A stretch of DNA of 64,000 bases from Comamonadaceae bacterium. Its GTDB lineage: Bacteria > Pseudomonadota > Gammaproteobacteria > Burkholderiales > Burkholderiaceae_C. The notes under the pieces are model-generated. The model was given only the letters and a program-made list of their open reading frames with translations. It was not told where the DNA came from and did no database searches. The position numbers were made by a program, and so were the translations under genes. This document shows positions 27,998-35,803 of the stretch, in pieces (positions within the stretch are counted from its first letter, which is position 1; each line of letters begins with the position of its first letter). Where the stretch lies: assembly GCA_947476465.1 (NCBI GenBank), contig CANJQN010000018.1, positions 20,482 to 84,481 of the forward strand, read 5' to 3'.

Positions 27998-29248
27998 TCA
28001 GACGTTGGCCGACTCGGCCATGAAGGCGTCGTAGTCCAGGGCCTTGCTGTTGTGCGTCAGCCGTTCACTCCCGGTGGCTGTCACCAGCAGCGTGTCTTCG
28101 CACAGATACCCCTCGACACCCTGGATGTAGTAGCCCGCCTCGATGTTCAGAGCCATGTCCGGCTCAAGGCCGCTGTCGGTCGCGGGCATCAGGAACGCTG
28201 AGGCGGACGGGTCCGCCAGCGTGACGATGGGAGGGTCATACACACTGATGCCGATGCCGTGGCCACAGTGAAAGCGGTCGAAGTTTTCAAGGCCCAGCTT
28301 GCGGGCCGGCCCCATCGCGGCGTTGTAGATGTCCTTGACGTCCGCTCCGGGCTTGACCAGGGCGATGGCATCTTCAATGCCGCGCGCAAAGGCGTCGTAA
28401 ATCCGGCGCTGCCGGTCCGTCGGGTTGCCCAGCGAAATGACGCGAGCATTGTCCGAATGATAGAAGTTGTAGGTGCAGCCGATGTCATAACGCATCAGGT
28501 CGCCCGCCTCCATGATGCGGTCAGACACCAGCATGTGAGGGTAGGAGGTGCGCGGGCCGCTGCCAAAGAGCATGAAGGTCGGCTTGCCATCCATGGCCGC
28601 GATCTGCCGGTTGTATTCGTTGACCACGTCACTTTCTTTGGCGCCGGGGCGCGCCAGCTTCAGCGCGGCGTTGACCGCCCGTTCGGTAATGCGCGAAGCC
28701 GTGCGCAGGCGATCGAGTTCGTCGGGCGTCTTGACCATGCGGACTTCCCACCAGATGGCATTGCCATAGACGATGTCGCAATGGGGCAGCCGCTGCTTGA
28801 GGGCGGACCACAGCAGCGGCGAGATGCCGCTCTCGTCAATTGCCACCCGGCCCTTCGTGAGCCCCCTGGCCTCCAGGGCCGCCACCAGACCGTCAACTGC
28901 CCGGCCGACGATGTGGGCACTTTCCAGCAGTGCCTTGCCCCGTGTACCCACGCGGTCCATCTGCTCGCCATTGTTGGGGCCGCGCGTAAACCCCGCGAAG
29001 ATGTAGATGTCGTCGATCCAGACCTTGCCGTCGACAATGGCCTCCAGCTCCAGGCTGGGCGCGATCAGCGACGCGACCGGCGTGTGGCCAGGCGTGAAGA
29101 CCGAATAAACCTGAAAACCCTTGTTGATCCAGTGCGTGATGCACTCATAGTCACTTGCGTACATGACGTTGTCAGGCGACGCTGCGACCAAAGCGTCGAG
29201 GCCATGCTTTTGCATGACCTTCTCAGCCCGCGCACGGTTGAAAAGCAT
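27998..29248 (-). CDS. M24 family metallopeptidase (Xaa-Pro peptidase/creatinase fold)
   Basis: 416 aa from ATG 29246-29248. A creatinase N-terminal domain (residues 1-160) precedes the pita-bread catalytic domain. All metal ligands appear kept: the Asp pair in RYDIGCTYNFYHSDNARV, His in CGHGIGISVYDPP, Glu in ALNIEAGYY and Glu in CEDTLLV. Family members cleave Xaa-Pro peptides, creatine, ectoine or DMSP. As the first gene of an importer operon it probably processes the imported solute. The substrate is open. Confidence 0.9.
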   Translation of the reverse strand: MLFNRARAEKVMQKHGLDALVAASPDNVMYASDYECITHWINKGFQVYSVFTPGHTPVASLIAPSLELEAIVDGKVWIDDIYIFAGFTRGPNNGEQMDRVGTRGKALLESAHIVGRAVDGLVAALEARGLTKGRVAIDESGISPLLWSALKQRLPHCDIVYGNAIWWEVRMVKTPDELDRLRTASRITERAVNAALKLARPGAKESDVVNEYNRQIAAMDGKPTFMLFGSGPRTSYPHMLVSDRIMEAGDLMRYDIGCTYNFYHSDNARVISLGNPTDRQRRIYDAFARGIEDAIALVKPGADVKDIYNAAMGPARKLGLENFDRFHCGHGIGISVYDPPIVTLADPSASAFLMPATDSGLEPDMALNIEAGYYIQGVEGYLCEDTLLVTATGSERLTHNSKALDYDAFMAESANV

Positions 29249-29291
29249 TGTTGACTTTCCATGTAAAAGAGGGTGGGGGTTCTCCCCAAAA

Positions 29292-29320
29292 AGGTTAACT
29301 GCACCCTGTCGGGTTGTCAA
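29292..29320 (-). promoter_or_regulatory. Possible sigma-70 promoter of the M24/ABC importer operon
   Basis: Minus-strand TTGACA (29315-29320), 17-bp spacer, then TAACCT (29292-29297) as a poor -10 (3 of 6). It lies 43 bp upstream of the M24 gene start. The -35 is perfect; the -10 is weak. Confidence 0.35.
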
Positions 29321-29451
29321 CGGCTGCGTTTGCGGCACATTTCGTTGAGCCGCTTCGAACGGATATCCCCTGCGGCGACTCTGTCATTCGAGGAACGAGC
29401 CTAACATGACGGCGCTCCTTGCGTGTAGCAGCCTGGGACTGTATGTGGCCG

Positions 29452-30009
29452 TTACGGGGCCGTTGCGGGGGCCGATGGATCCGCGCCGGCCAGCGCTTCG
29501 TAATAGCAAAATGTGTGGCAGCTGCTGGCCCAATGCCGGTTGGTGGCGCGCCGGGTGCCCACGCCCACCATCGCCTTGCCAGCGGCCTTGATCTTCTGGG
29601 CCAGCGGCATGAAGTCGCTGTCGCCGCCCACCACGACCACGGTGCCGATGTGCGCAAACCGGGCCACGTCTTCCATGGCGTCCAGGCTCAGCTTGATGTC
29701 CGCCCCGTTCTTGGCCGCCCCGCCCGGCGGGAACAGCTGGATCAGCTCGATCGCGTTTTGCAGCAGTACATCGCGGTAGCGGCCGAAGAACTGCCAGTTG
29801 CAATAGGCGCGATGGATCGCGATCGGCCCGAACGACGCCGCCATGTCGACCACGGCCTGGACGTCGACCAGCGGCTCTTGCGCCTTGAAGCGGAAGTCGT
29901 TTCGTGCGTAGGCCCCCGGGTCTTTTTCCTCGCACAGGCCGGCGTGAAGGTTCTCGAAATCCCAGTAGAGCGCGACGGTGCCGCCCTCGGGGGCGTGTAT
30001 GTTGGTCAT
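29452..30009 (-). CDS. NYN-domain (LabA/DUF88-like) putative RNase
   Basis: 185 aa. PIN-like NYN fold with the acidic active-site residues in place: Asp17 (WDFEN), Asp104/110 (GADIKLSLD), Asp130 and Asp132 (GGDSDFMPL). The C terminus ends just after the domain (GTRRATNRHWASSCHTFCYYEAL). Many relatives carry an extra OST-HTH domain, absent here. Single gene; substrate unknown. Confidence 0.88.
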   Translation of the reverse strand: MTNIHAPEGGTVALYWDFENLHAGLCEEKDPGAYARNDFRFKAQEPLVDVQAVVDMAASFGPIAIHRAYCNWQFFGRYRDVLLQNAIELIQLFPPGGAAKNGADIKLSLDAMEDVARFAHIGTVVVVGGDSDFMPLAQKIKAAGKAMVGVGTRRATNRHWASSCHTFCYYEALAGADPSAPATAP

Positions 30010-30204
30010 GTTGAGCCTTTCAGGCCCGGATGTTAGCGAGGGGCCGGCGCGGTCAGTCCGGGATCACCGGCTCGACCAGCCGGGCCAGTTGTTCCAGCGA
30101 TTCCTGCCTCCGCATCGACAGTGGCGGCCCGCGGGAATACCTAGCATGGCTCGACCACTGGCAAGATGTGATGTCACTGATCCACACCTCCAAGAGGCCC
30201 GCAC

Positions 30205-31167
30205 ATGAATGCCGACCTTGCCCGCTCGTGGCTGAGCCTCAGCGCGCCTGTGGCTGCGGCGCGCGCCGGCGGCCGCCCAATCGTGGCGCTGGAGTCGACC
30301 ATCGTCGCCCACGGAATGCCCTACCCCGAGAACGTGCGTACGGCGCGTGAGGTCGAGGCCCTGATCCGCGATCTGGGTGCGGAGCCGGCCACCATCGCCG
30401 TGATGGGCGGGCGGATCCGCATCGGCCTGTCGGATGATGAACTGGAGTTGCTGGGCCGCAGCGGCCAGGCGCACAAGGTCAGCCGCCGGGACCTGCCCGC
30501 CGTGCTGACCAGTGGTGACATCGGCGCCACCACCGTGGCCGCCACCATGATCTGCGCCGCCCTGGCCGGGATCGAGGTGTTTGTCACCGGCGGCATCGGC
30601 GGCGTACACCGCGGCGCGCCCAAGAGCTTGGACATCTCGGCCGACCTGCAGGAGCTGGCCCGGACCTCGGTGGCGGTGGTGTGCGCGGGCGCCAAGTCGA
30701 TCCTGGACATCGGGCTCACGCTCGAATACCTGGAAACCCACGGTGTGCCGGTGCTCAGCTGCGAGCAGGACAACTTTGCCGCGTTCTACACGCGCGACAG
30801 CGGCTTTCGCGCCGACTGGCGGCTCGACGACCCGGCGGCGCAGGCGCGGTTCATTCGCACGAAATGGGATCTGGGTCTGGCCGGCGGCGTGGTGCTGAGC
30901 ACGCCCGTGCCCGAAGCGGCCGCCATGCCCCGCGAAGAGATCGACCGATTGACCGATCAGGCGTTGGCGCAGGCGCGGGATCAAGGCATTACCGGCAAGG
31001 CGGTCACCCCGTTCTTGCTGGCTCGCATCAAGGCCTTGACCGGCGGGCGCAGCCTGGCGACCAACATCGCGCTGATCAAGCACAACGCGCAGGTCGGCGC
31101 CCGGCTGGCGCTGGCCTTGCACCTGGCGCCGCGCGGCAGGCTCAGCGGCGCAGCGCCAGCAGCCTGA
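30205..31167 (+). CDS. psuG: Pseudouridine-5'-phosphate glycosidase
   Basis: 320 aa. Splits pseudouridine 5'-phosphate into uracil and ribose 5-phosphate. Family motifs: VALESTIVAHGMPYPEN, the lysine-containing HKVSRRDLPAVL, TTVAATM, FVTGGIGGVHRGA with Mn-binding neighbours, and GKAVTPFLL. The usual partner kinase psuK is not beside it. The last 26 bases overlap the convergent gene at 31142. Confidence 0.95.
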   Translation: MNADLARSWLSLSAPVAAARAGGRPIVALESTIVAHGMPYPENVRTAREVEALIRDLGAEPATIAVMGGRIRIGLSDDELELLGRSGQAHKVSRRDLPAVLTSGDIGATTVAATMICAALAGIEVFVTGGIGGVHRGAPKSLDISADLQELARTSVAVVCAGAKSILDIGLTLEYLETHGVPVLSCEQDNFAAFYTRDSGFRADWRLDDPAAQARFIRTKWDLGLAGGVVLSTPVPEAAAMPREEIDRLTDQALAQARDQGITGKAVTPFLLARIKALTGGRSLATNIALIKHNAQVGARLALALHLAPRGRLSGAAPAA

Positions 31168-31441
31168 CCATCGCGGCCAGGTGCTCGTCTTTCAGTTGCT
31201 GGGGCTTGACCTCGTCTTCGGCGGCGGTCTCGTTCTCATGGCCCTGAACGGCGGCGCGCATGGCTGCCTCGCCGTGCCAGACCATCACGTCCTTCTTGGG
31301 GCACAGGTGCCGCATCGTGTGGTACCAGTAGTAGCCGTCGGCGCCACCGAACAGCTTGTCGATTCCCGCGAGGTCGTTTGACTTGATCCGATGGGCCTGC
31401 AGGAGGTCGTCCAGGACCTGGTGGGAGAGGATGAATGTCAT
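31142..31441 (-). CDS. Hypothetical protein
   Basis: 99 aa from ATG 31439-31441 (MTFILSHQVLDDLLQAHR). Contains an aromatic-rich central block (GGADGYYWYHTMRHLCPKKDVMVWHG) and a charged helical C terminus ending in RLLALRR. No signal or membrane segment. I do not recognise the family. It overlaps the psuG 3' end by 26 bp. The aromatic block has protein-like character, but independent support is limited. Confidence 0.5.
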   Translation of the reverse strand: MTFILSHQVLDDLLQAHRIKSNDLAGIDKLFGGADGYYWYHTMRHLCPKKDVMVWHGEAAMRAAVQGHENETAAEDEVKPQQLKDEHLAAMVRLLALRR

Positions 31442-31534
31442 GGGGGCGTTACAGCGCGCACGGGTGCGTTGAGAGAGCTGCAGATTGTAAGAGCGCCGCA
31501 GGAGCGCCCCTGAAGACGCGGGCCCCGCGGGCAA

Positions 31535-32953
31535 TCACCGCCAGCTCAGTGGACCACCGCTCCAGGCCGGGCTGACGCCGGACAGGCAGGCCGCCACATC
31601 GATGAAGGCTGGGTCGCCCCCACCCGGCAAGGCCTGCCTGGCGATCCGCTCCTGCTCTTGGAGGCTCTGGCCGCGGAGCTGCTGCAACAGGCCCACCGGC
31701 CCGGGCGTGCGCCAGGGCAAGGCCCTGAACTTGCGGGCCAGGGCGGCGGCGGCCTCGTTGGCCGGACCGACGATCTCGACCACCTGGCCGTAGGGGCCGG
31801 CGGGGGCCAGCACGATCTGCGTCAGGGCGGCCTGCCCGGCCTGCTCGTCCAACACCCGCAGCGCCATGAGGTGACGCTGGCCGGCGGCATCCGTCAAGGC
31901 GATGGTGTCGGGCTGCAGGGCGGCATCGGCCTCGCATGGAATCTTGGTGGCTGCCAGCGCCTTGGTCCACGCGGCGCGGGGCACACTGATGGGGCCCACC
32001 GAGATGCGCGCCAGCGTCGTGGCGACCTGGCGGCCCAGCTCACGGTCGGCCCGCACGCGCTCCAGGAACAAGGTGCGGATCATGCGGGGCGCGACCGGCC
32101 CGAGAATGAGCCTGAGGACCTCATCGACCTCGACCACATCGGCTTGTTCCATGGAAAGGCGCGCGCCCTTGAGCGTACTGTCGACAATGGCCGCATAGGC
32201 CGGATATTTTTCGTACTGCTGCGCGTCGACCTGGTAACGCTGGAACACCGCCAGGCGGGCCTGCTCGCTCCACACCGGTACGTCCGACTGGTCCAGGTGT
32301 GGATACTTTTCACGGGGATCGTAGGGCCGGCCCATGAGGGCGCGTGCCGCCACCTTAGCCTCGGACAGGAGCTTGTCCGCCGGCACGGCGCTGGCAAACA
32401 GACCGACGGCGACCGCCTTCTGGGGCGTCAGGGGCAGCCCGTCGAGCAACATTTGCATCGCGGGCCCGAAACCGATCAGCCGTGGTGTGCGTTGGGTGCC
32501 GCCCGATCCGGGGATGAGTCCCCAGCGGACCTCGGGCAAGCCCAGCTGGATGCGCGCGTCGTCTGCGGCAACGCGAGTGCGGCACGCCATGGCGAGCTCG
32601 AGCCCGCCGCCCAGCGCCAGGCCGTTGACGGCCGCCACCCAGGGTTTGGCACTGGCTTCCAGACGGGTGTACTGGCGTCCCAAGCGAGCCACGCGGCTCG
32701 TCATCTCGGCGTAGGTCGTGTTCTGCCCTGCCTCGCAAAAGCCCTTGACCATCGACAGGTCGGCGCCGGCGACAAAGCTGGACTTGCCGGAGGTGACCAC
32801 CACGGCGCGTACAGCCGGGTCGGCCTCGGCCTGATCGATCACCGCGTCGATGGCGTCCATCAAGGCCTGCGACAGCACGTTCATCGATCCGGGCATGTCG
32901 ATCGTGGCCACGAGGATGCCGTCTTCAACTTGGGTGCGAATCAGCTGCGTCAT
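31535..32953 (-). CDS. Crotonase-fold enoyl-CoA hydratase with long C-terminal region
   Basis: 472 aa. Residues 1-205 form a FadJ/FadB-like hydratase domain with oxyanion loops (SFVAGADLSM; NGLALGGGLELAM) and both catalytic Glu residues (GGLELA; GLPEVRWGLIPGSGGTQR). A linker like that of the multifunctional alpha-subunit follows, but no Rossmann dehydrogenase motif appears; the last 150 residues are an unrecognised alpha/beta region (DAAGQRHLMALRVLDEQ; AALARKFRALPWRTPG). TAGGAG 9 bases before ATG supports the start. A strong inverted repeat lies just upstream. It probably hydrates acyl-CoA in a catabolic route. Confidence 0.82.
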   Translation of the reverse strand: MTQLIRTQVEDGILVATIDMPGSMNVLSQALMDAIDAVIDQAEADPAVRAVVVTSGKSSFVAGADLSMVKGFCEAGQNTTYAEMTSRVARLGRQYTRLEASAKPWVAAVNGLALGGGLELAMACRTRVAADDARIQLGLPEVRWGLIPGSGGTQRTPRLIGFGPAMQMLLDGLPLTPQKAVAVGLFASAVPADKLLSEAKVAARALMGRPYDPREKYPHLDQSDVPVWSEQARLAVFQRYQVDAQQYEKYPAYAAIVDSTLKGARLSMEQADVVEVDEVLRLILGPVAPRMIRTLFLERVRADRELGRQVATTLARISVGPISVPRAAWTKALAATKIPCEADAALQPDTIALTDAAGQRHLMALRVLDEQAGQAALTQIVLAPAGPYGQVVEIVGPANEAAAALARKFRALPWRTPGPVGLLQQLRGQSLQEQERIARQALPGGGDPAFIDVAACLSGVSPAWSGGPLSWR

Positions 32954-33287
32954 GCGGTGGGACTCCTACAAAGGCCGGTGGTGGCAGCCGCAACTATAGT
33001 ACGCTAGCGCACGATGCAGTGTGCGTACTAACCCGATTGCAGCCGGGTTCTATGCACTGCAGCATGGCGCCATCGCCGCCCGCTCTCCCCCATCTCGAGT
33101 TCACCGAATGCCTTATCAGTCCGTCTGCCGCCCCGGCTACTGGAAGTTGCAGCCGTGCCGCAATAACAAACGTTTCAACGCCTTTCACCGCGGCACGGTA
33201 CCCGAGCTGCTGCAGCGCGGGACGCCGTAAGCCTGCGCAAGCAGCACCAACAAAAACACGCCAGACAAGGCATACACAAGGAGAGCC
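32954..33287. other. 334-bp intergenic region between divergent crotonase genes
   Basis: No convincing gene. It holds the 34-bp near-palindrome at 32997-33030, a small hairpin-capable cccgattgcagccggg just after it, and the ribosome site (AAGGAGAGCC) of the gene at 33288. The rest shows nothing recognisable. Confidence 0.6.
32997..33030. promoter_or_regulatory. 34-bp near-palindrome, putative operator
   Basis: TAGTACGC (32997-33004) is mirrored exactly by GCGTACTA (33023-33030), with inner arms GCGCAC/GTGTGC matching at 5 of 6 positions. It sits 44 bp upstream of the minus-strand crotonase gene, where a TetR- or GntR-type repressor of acyl-CoA genes would be expected. The regulator is not encoded nearby. 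Confidence 0.5.
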
Positions 33288-34082
33288 ATGTCAGTCCCGC
33301 ATGAAAACGCCACCCTGTTCGAGGCCCGCGGGCCCATCGCCATCCTCACCCTCAACCGGCCCCGGGTGATGAATGCCGTCAACCGCGAGATGTGGCTGGG
33401 CGCCGCAAAGGCCATCGAGGCGTTTGGCAAGGATCCCGCCCTGCGCGTGCTGATCATCACCGGCGCCGGCGCGCGCTCGTTTTGCGCCGGCACCGACCTC
33501 AAGGCCAAGGCCGCCGGCGAGATGGCGCCCACCGAGGAGATGAACCGGTACGGCTACGCCGGCATCGTGCGGCACTACGTCAATAAGCCGGTGATCGCTG
33601 CGGTCAACGGCTTCGCGCTGGGCGGCGGCACCGAGATCGCGCTGTCATGCGACCTGATCGTGGCTTCAGAACATGCCACCTTCGGCCTGCCCGAAGCCAC
33701 CCACGGCCTGATCGCGGGCGCGGGCGGCTTGCTGCGCATGCCCCGGCATATTCCGTTGAAGGTGGCGATGAACCTGATCCTCACCGGCGAGTCGATGTCC
33801 GCCGCCGACGCCTTGCGCTGGGGCCTGATCAACCAGGTGGTGCCGCACGATCAGCTGCTGCCGGCCGCGATCGCGGTGGCCGAGAAGATCTGCGAGTCCT
33901 CGCCGGTCGCCATCAGCGCCAGCAAGGACGTGGTGTACCGCGGGCTGGACCTGTCGGTGGAGTTTGCGGGCGAGGCCTGGACCATGAACCAGCACTACAT
34001 CGACATCGTGCACGCCAGCCCGGACAGCGAGGAAGGCATGCTGGCCTTCCAGGAAAAGCGCGCACCCAAGTGGCAATCTTGA
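33288..34082 (+). CDS. Enoyl-CoA hydratase (crotonase fold)
   Basis: 264 aa. Oxyanion loops SFCAGTDL and NGFALGGGTEIAL; both catalytic Glu positions are filled (GGTEIAL and GLPEATHGLIAGAGG). It should add water to enoyl-CoA esters. AAGGAG precedes the ATG by a 4-base spacer. First gene of a three-gene run with the dehydrogenase and SnoaL-like genes (17-bp gap, then a 4-bp overlap), so a joint pathway is likely. Confidence 0.92.
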   Translation: MSVPHENATLFEARGPIAILTLNRPRVMNAVNREMWLGAAKAIEAFGKDPALRVLIITGAGARSFCAGTDLKAKAAGEMAPTEEMNRYGYAGIVRHYVNKPVIAAVNGFALGGGTEIALSCDLIVASEHATFGLPEATHGLIAGAGGLLRMPRHIPLKVAMNLILTGESMSAADALRWGLINQVVPHDQLLPAAIAVAEKICESSPVAISASKDVVYRGLDLSVEFAGEAWTMNQHYIDIVHASPDSEEGMLAFQEKRAPKWQS

Positions 34083-34098
34083 TCGCGGGACACCGACC

Positions 34099-34998
34099 AT
34101 GAACACCAAAGAACGAATCGGCTTCATCGGCCTGGGCGACATCGGCGAACCCATGGCCACGCGCGTGGCCGACGCCGGCTATGCGATGCGCGTGTACAAC
34201 CGCACCGCAAGCAAAGCGGCGCCGTTCGCCGCGCGCGGCATCGACGTCGCCGCCAGCCCGGCCGATGTGGCACGCGGCAGCGACATCATCTTCCTGTGCA
34301 TCACCAATGCCGATGCCATCGAACAACTGGTCTTCGGCCCCGAGGGCATCGCCGCAGGGGCGCGGCCCGGGCAGCTCTTGGTTGATCTGTCCACCATCCA
34401 CCCTTATGCGACACGTGCGCTGGCTGGCCGCCTCAAGGACCAGACCGGCGTGCGATGGGTCGATGCGCCAGTGTCGGGCGGGCCCAGCGGCGCGCGCGCT
34501 GGCACGCTGGCCGTGATGGCCGGGGGCGAGGCGGCCGACGTCGAACGCGCCAAGCCGGTGCTTCGCAGCTTTGCCGGCAAGGTGACGCACATGGGCACGC
34601 TGGGCTGCGGCGTCGCGATGAAGGCCTGCAACCAGATGCTCAGCTTTTGCACTGCGTCAGTGCTGGCCGAAACGCTCAATCTGGCCAACAACTTCGGGAT
34701 CGATCCGAACCTGGTCCAGGAAGCGGTGGCCGGCGGCTTCGCCGACTCCAACGTGGTCAAGTTCCTGGCCAAGCCTCTGATCGACGGCACCTATTCGGGC
34801 GACGGCGTCATGGGCCTGAAGGACTTGGGCATCACGCTGGAGCTGGGCCGCCAGACCGGCAGCGCCATGCCCATGACCTCGCTGATGGCCTCGATGTGGC
34901 AGCTGGTGGTCGCGCAAGGCTTCACCGGGGGTGGCCTGGGAACGACCATGCGCCTTTATTCGCAAGGACCCCTGGTGGCCCGCAAGGAGAAATCATGA
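34099..34998 (+). CDS. NAD(P)-dependent oxidoreductase, 3-hydroxyisobutyrate dehydrogenase family
   Basis: 299 aa. N-terminal Rossmann motif GFIGLGDIGEPMATRVADAG, substrate-binding DAPVSGGPSGARAGTLAVM and catalytic Lys in the GVAMKACNQML helix (K of the GxxxKxxxN signature). The family oxidises beta-hydroxyacids such as 3-hydroxyisobutyrate, tartronate semialdehyde or 2-hydroxymethylglutarate. Position after an enoyl-CoA hydratase gene would suit a branched-chain acid route, but the substrate is not deducible. Confidence 0.92.
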   Translation: MNTKERIGFIGLGDIGEPMATRVADAGYAMRVYNRTASKAAPFAARGIDVAASPADVARGSDIIFLCITNADAIEQLVFGPEGIAAGARPGQLLVDLSTIHPYATRALAGRLKDQTGVRWVDAPVSGGPSGARAGTLAVMAGGEAADVERAKPVLRSFAGKVTHMGTLGCGVAMKACNQMLSFCTASVLAETLNLANNFGIDPNLVQEAVAGGFADSNVVKFLAKPLIDGTYSGDGVMGLKDLGITLELGRQTGSAMPMTSLMASMWQLVVAQGFTGGGLGTTMRLYSQGPLVARKEKS

Positions 34999-35384
34999 GC
35001 GCCCTGCCCGCCAATGCGGCCCCGGCCGAGGTGGTTGCCGACGTCCTGCGCCAATGGACCGCGGCCTTCGCCGAGCGCGGCGTCGATGCACTGGCCCAGC
35101 TGTACGCGCCGGACTGCTTTCAATACGGCGGCCAGCCCGGCCTGGCCGTCGGACGCGAGGGTGTTCGTGGCTATTTTTCCACCCTGCCCACCGCGTCACT
35201 ACGGGTCGAGTTCGGCACGCAATCGACCCTTCGGCTGGCGCCCACCATCATCACCAGCGCGGGGCTGGCCACTTTCTTCGTGGGCGGCGTCACCACCCCG
35301 CTCTACCACTTCACCTTCACCTTCATCCACGCTGACGGCGCCTGGAAGATCGCCAGCCACCACGCCTCCATCGCGCAGGTGTAG
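34995..35384 (+). CDS. SnoaL/NTF2-like (nuclear transport factor 2 fold) protein
   Basis: 129 aa cone-shaped NTF2-like fold: the N-terminal helix QWTAAFAERGVDALAQLYAPDC, then beta strands with YHFTFTFIHADGAWKIASHH. Such proteins are ketosteroid-isomerase-like enzymes or ligand-binding partners. The ATG overlaps the preceding stop by 4 bp, so it is co-translated with the dehydrogenase. Function unknown. Confidence 0.85.
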   Translation: MSALPANAAPAEVVADVLRQWTAAFAERGVDALAQLYAPDCFQYGGQPGLAVGREGVRGYFSTLPTASLRVEFGTQSTLRLAPTIITSAGLATFFVGGVTTPLYHFTFTFIHADGAWKIASHHASIAQV

Positions 35385-35396
35385 CGGGGGCAGCGC

Positions 35397-35413
35397 TCGG
35401 CCCTGAAGGCCGA
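35397..35413 (+). terminator. Short hairpin after the hydratase/dehydrogenase run
   Basis: TCGGCC (35397-35402) pairs with GGCCGA (35408-35413) over CTGAA, followed by an A-run rather than a T-run. It marks the boundary before the HipB-type gene; termination is uncertain. Confidence 0.3.
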
Positions 35414-35418
35414 AAAGT

Positions 35419-35462
35419 AACGTATTCTTGAATGATTTGGTTATTCCATGCAAAAATACGTT
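35419..35462. promoter_or_regulatory. Inverted-repeat operator upstream of the HipB/HipA-type pair
   Basis: AACGTATT (35419-35426) mirrors AATACGTT (35455-35462) exactly. Nested between them is a second, imperfect symmetry, GAATGA...TTATTC. The AT-rich block differs sharply from the surrounding GC-rich DNA and touches the antitoxin ATG, as expected for an autoregulated HipB-type operator. Confidence 0.55.
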
Positions 35463-35463
35463 C

Positions 35464-35799
35464 ATGCCTCAAGTCTCCGCCGCCACCCGCTCACTGCCCA
35501 CCGCCGGTGCGGCGGCCTTGCGCAGGCTGGGCGCTGACCTCGCCACGGCACGCAAGCGCCGCAATGAATCGCTCAAGGACTGGGCCGCCCGGCTTCAGGT
35601 GTCCATCCCCACGCTGATGCGGATGGAAAAAGGCGACCCGACCGTTTCCATGGGCGTGTATGCCACGGCCCTGTGGATCATCAACCGGCACGAGGCCCTT
35701 GCGCAGGCCGCAGACCCGAAGGAAGACAGCGCGGCACTCGAAGCCGAGATCCGGCAGGCCGCGCAGCGGCATCAGCCGCGCGCGGAGCGCGGTGCCTGA
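35464..35799 (+). CDS. HTH XRE-family antitoxin (HipB-like)
   Basis: 111 aa from the first in-frame ATG (35464); a TTG at 35428 is possible but lies inside the operator. The XRE helix-turn-helix spans about residues 18-75 (LGADLATARKRRNESLKDWAARLQVSIPTLMRMEKGDPTVSMGVYATAL). The C-terminal tail is charged (DPKEDSAALEAEI). Likely DNA-binding antitoxin to the HipA-type kinase encoded next, with overlapping or 4-bp-spaced genes, and autorepressor at the inverted repeats just upstream. Confidence 0.85.
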   Translation: MPQVSAATRSLPTAGAAALRRLGADLATARKRRNESLKDWAARLQVSIPTLMRMEKGDPTVSMGVYATALWIINRHEALAQAADPKEDSAALEAEIRQAAQRHQPRAERGA

Positions 35800-35803
35800 C
35801 GCC

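Noticed and set aside
29452..30009. NYN gene as a truncated pseudogene
   Set aside because: The catalytic domain is complete and ends cleanly; lack of an OST-HTH domain is normal in many bacterial members.
30055..30120. Minus-strand 20-residue frame MRRQESLEQLARLVEPVIPD upstream of psuG
   Set aside because: Looks protein-like but is too short, without a ribosome site or neighbour to support it.
30168..30187. CRP-like TGTGATGTCAC before psuG
   Set aside because: Half-site spacing does not fit TGTGA-N6-TCACA; only a short GTGA-TG-TCAC symmetry remains.
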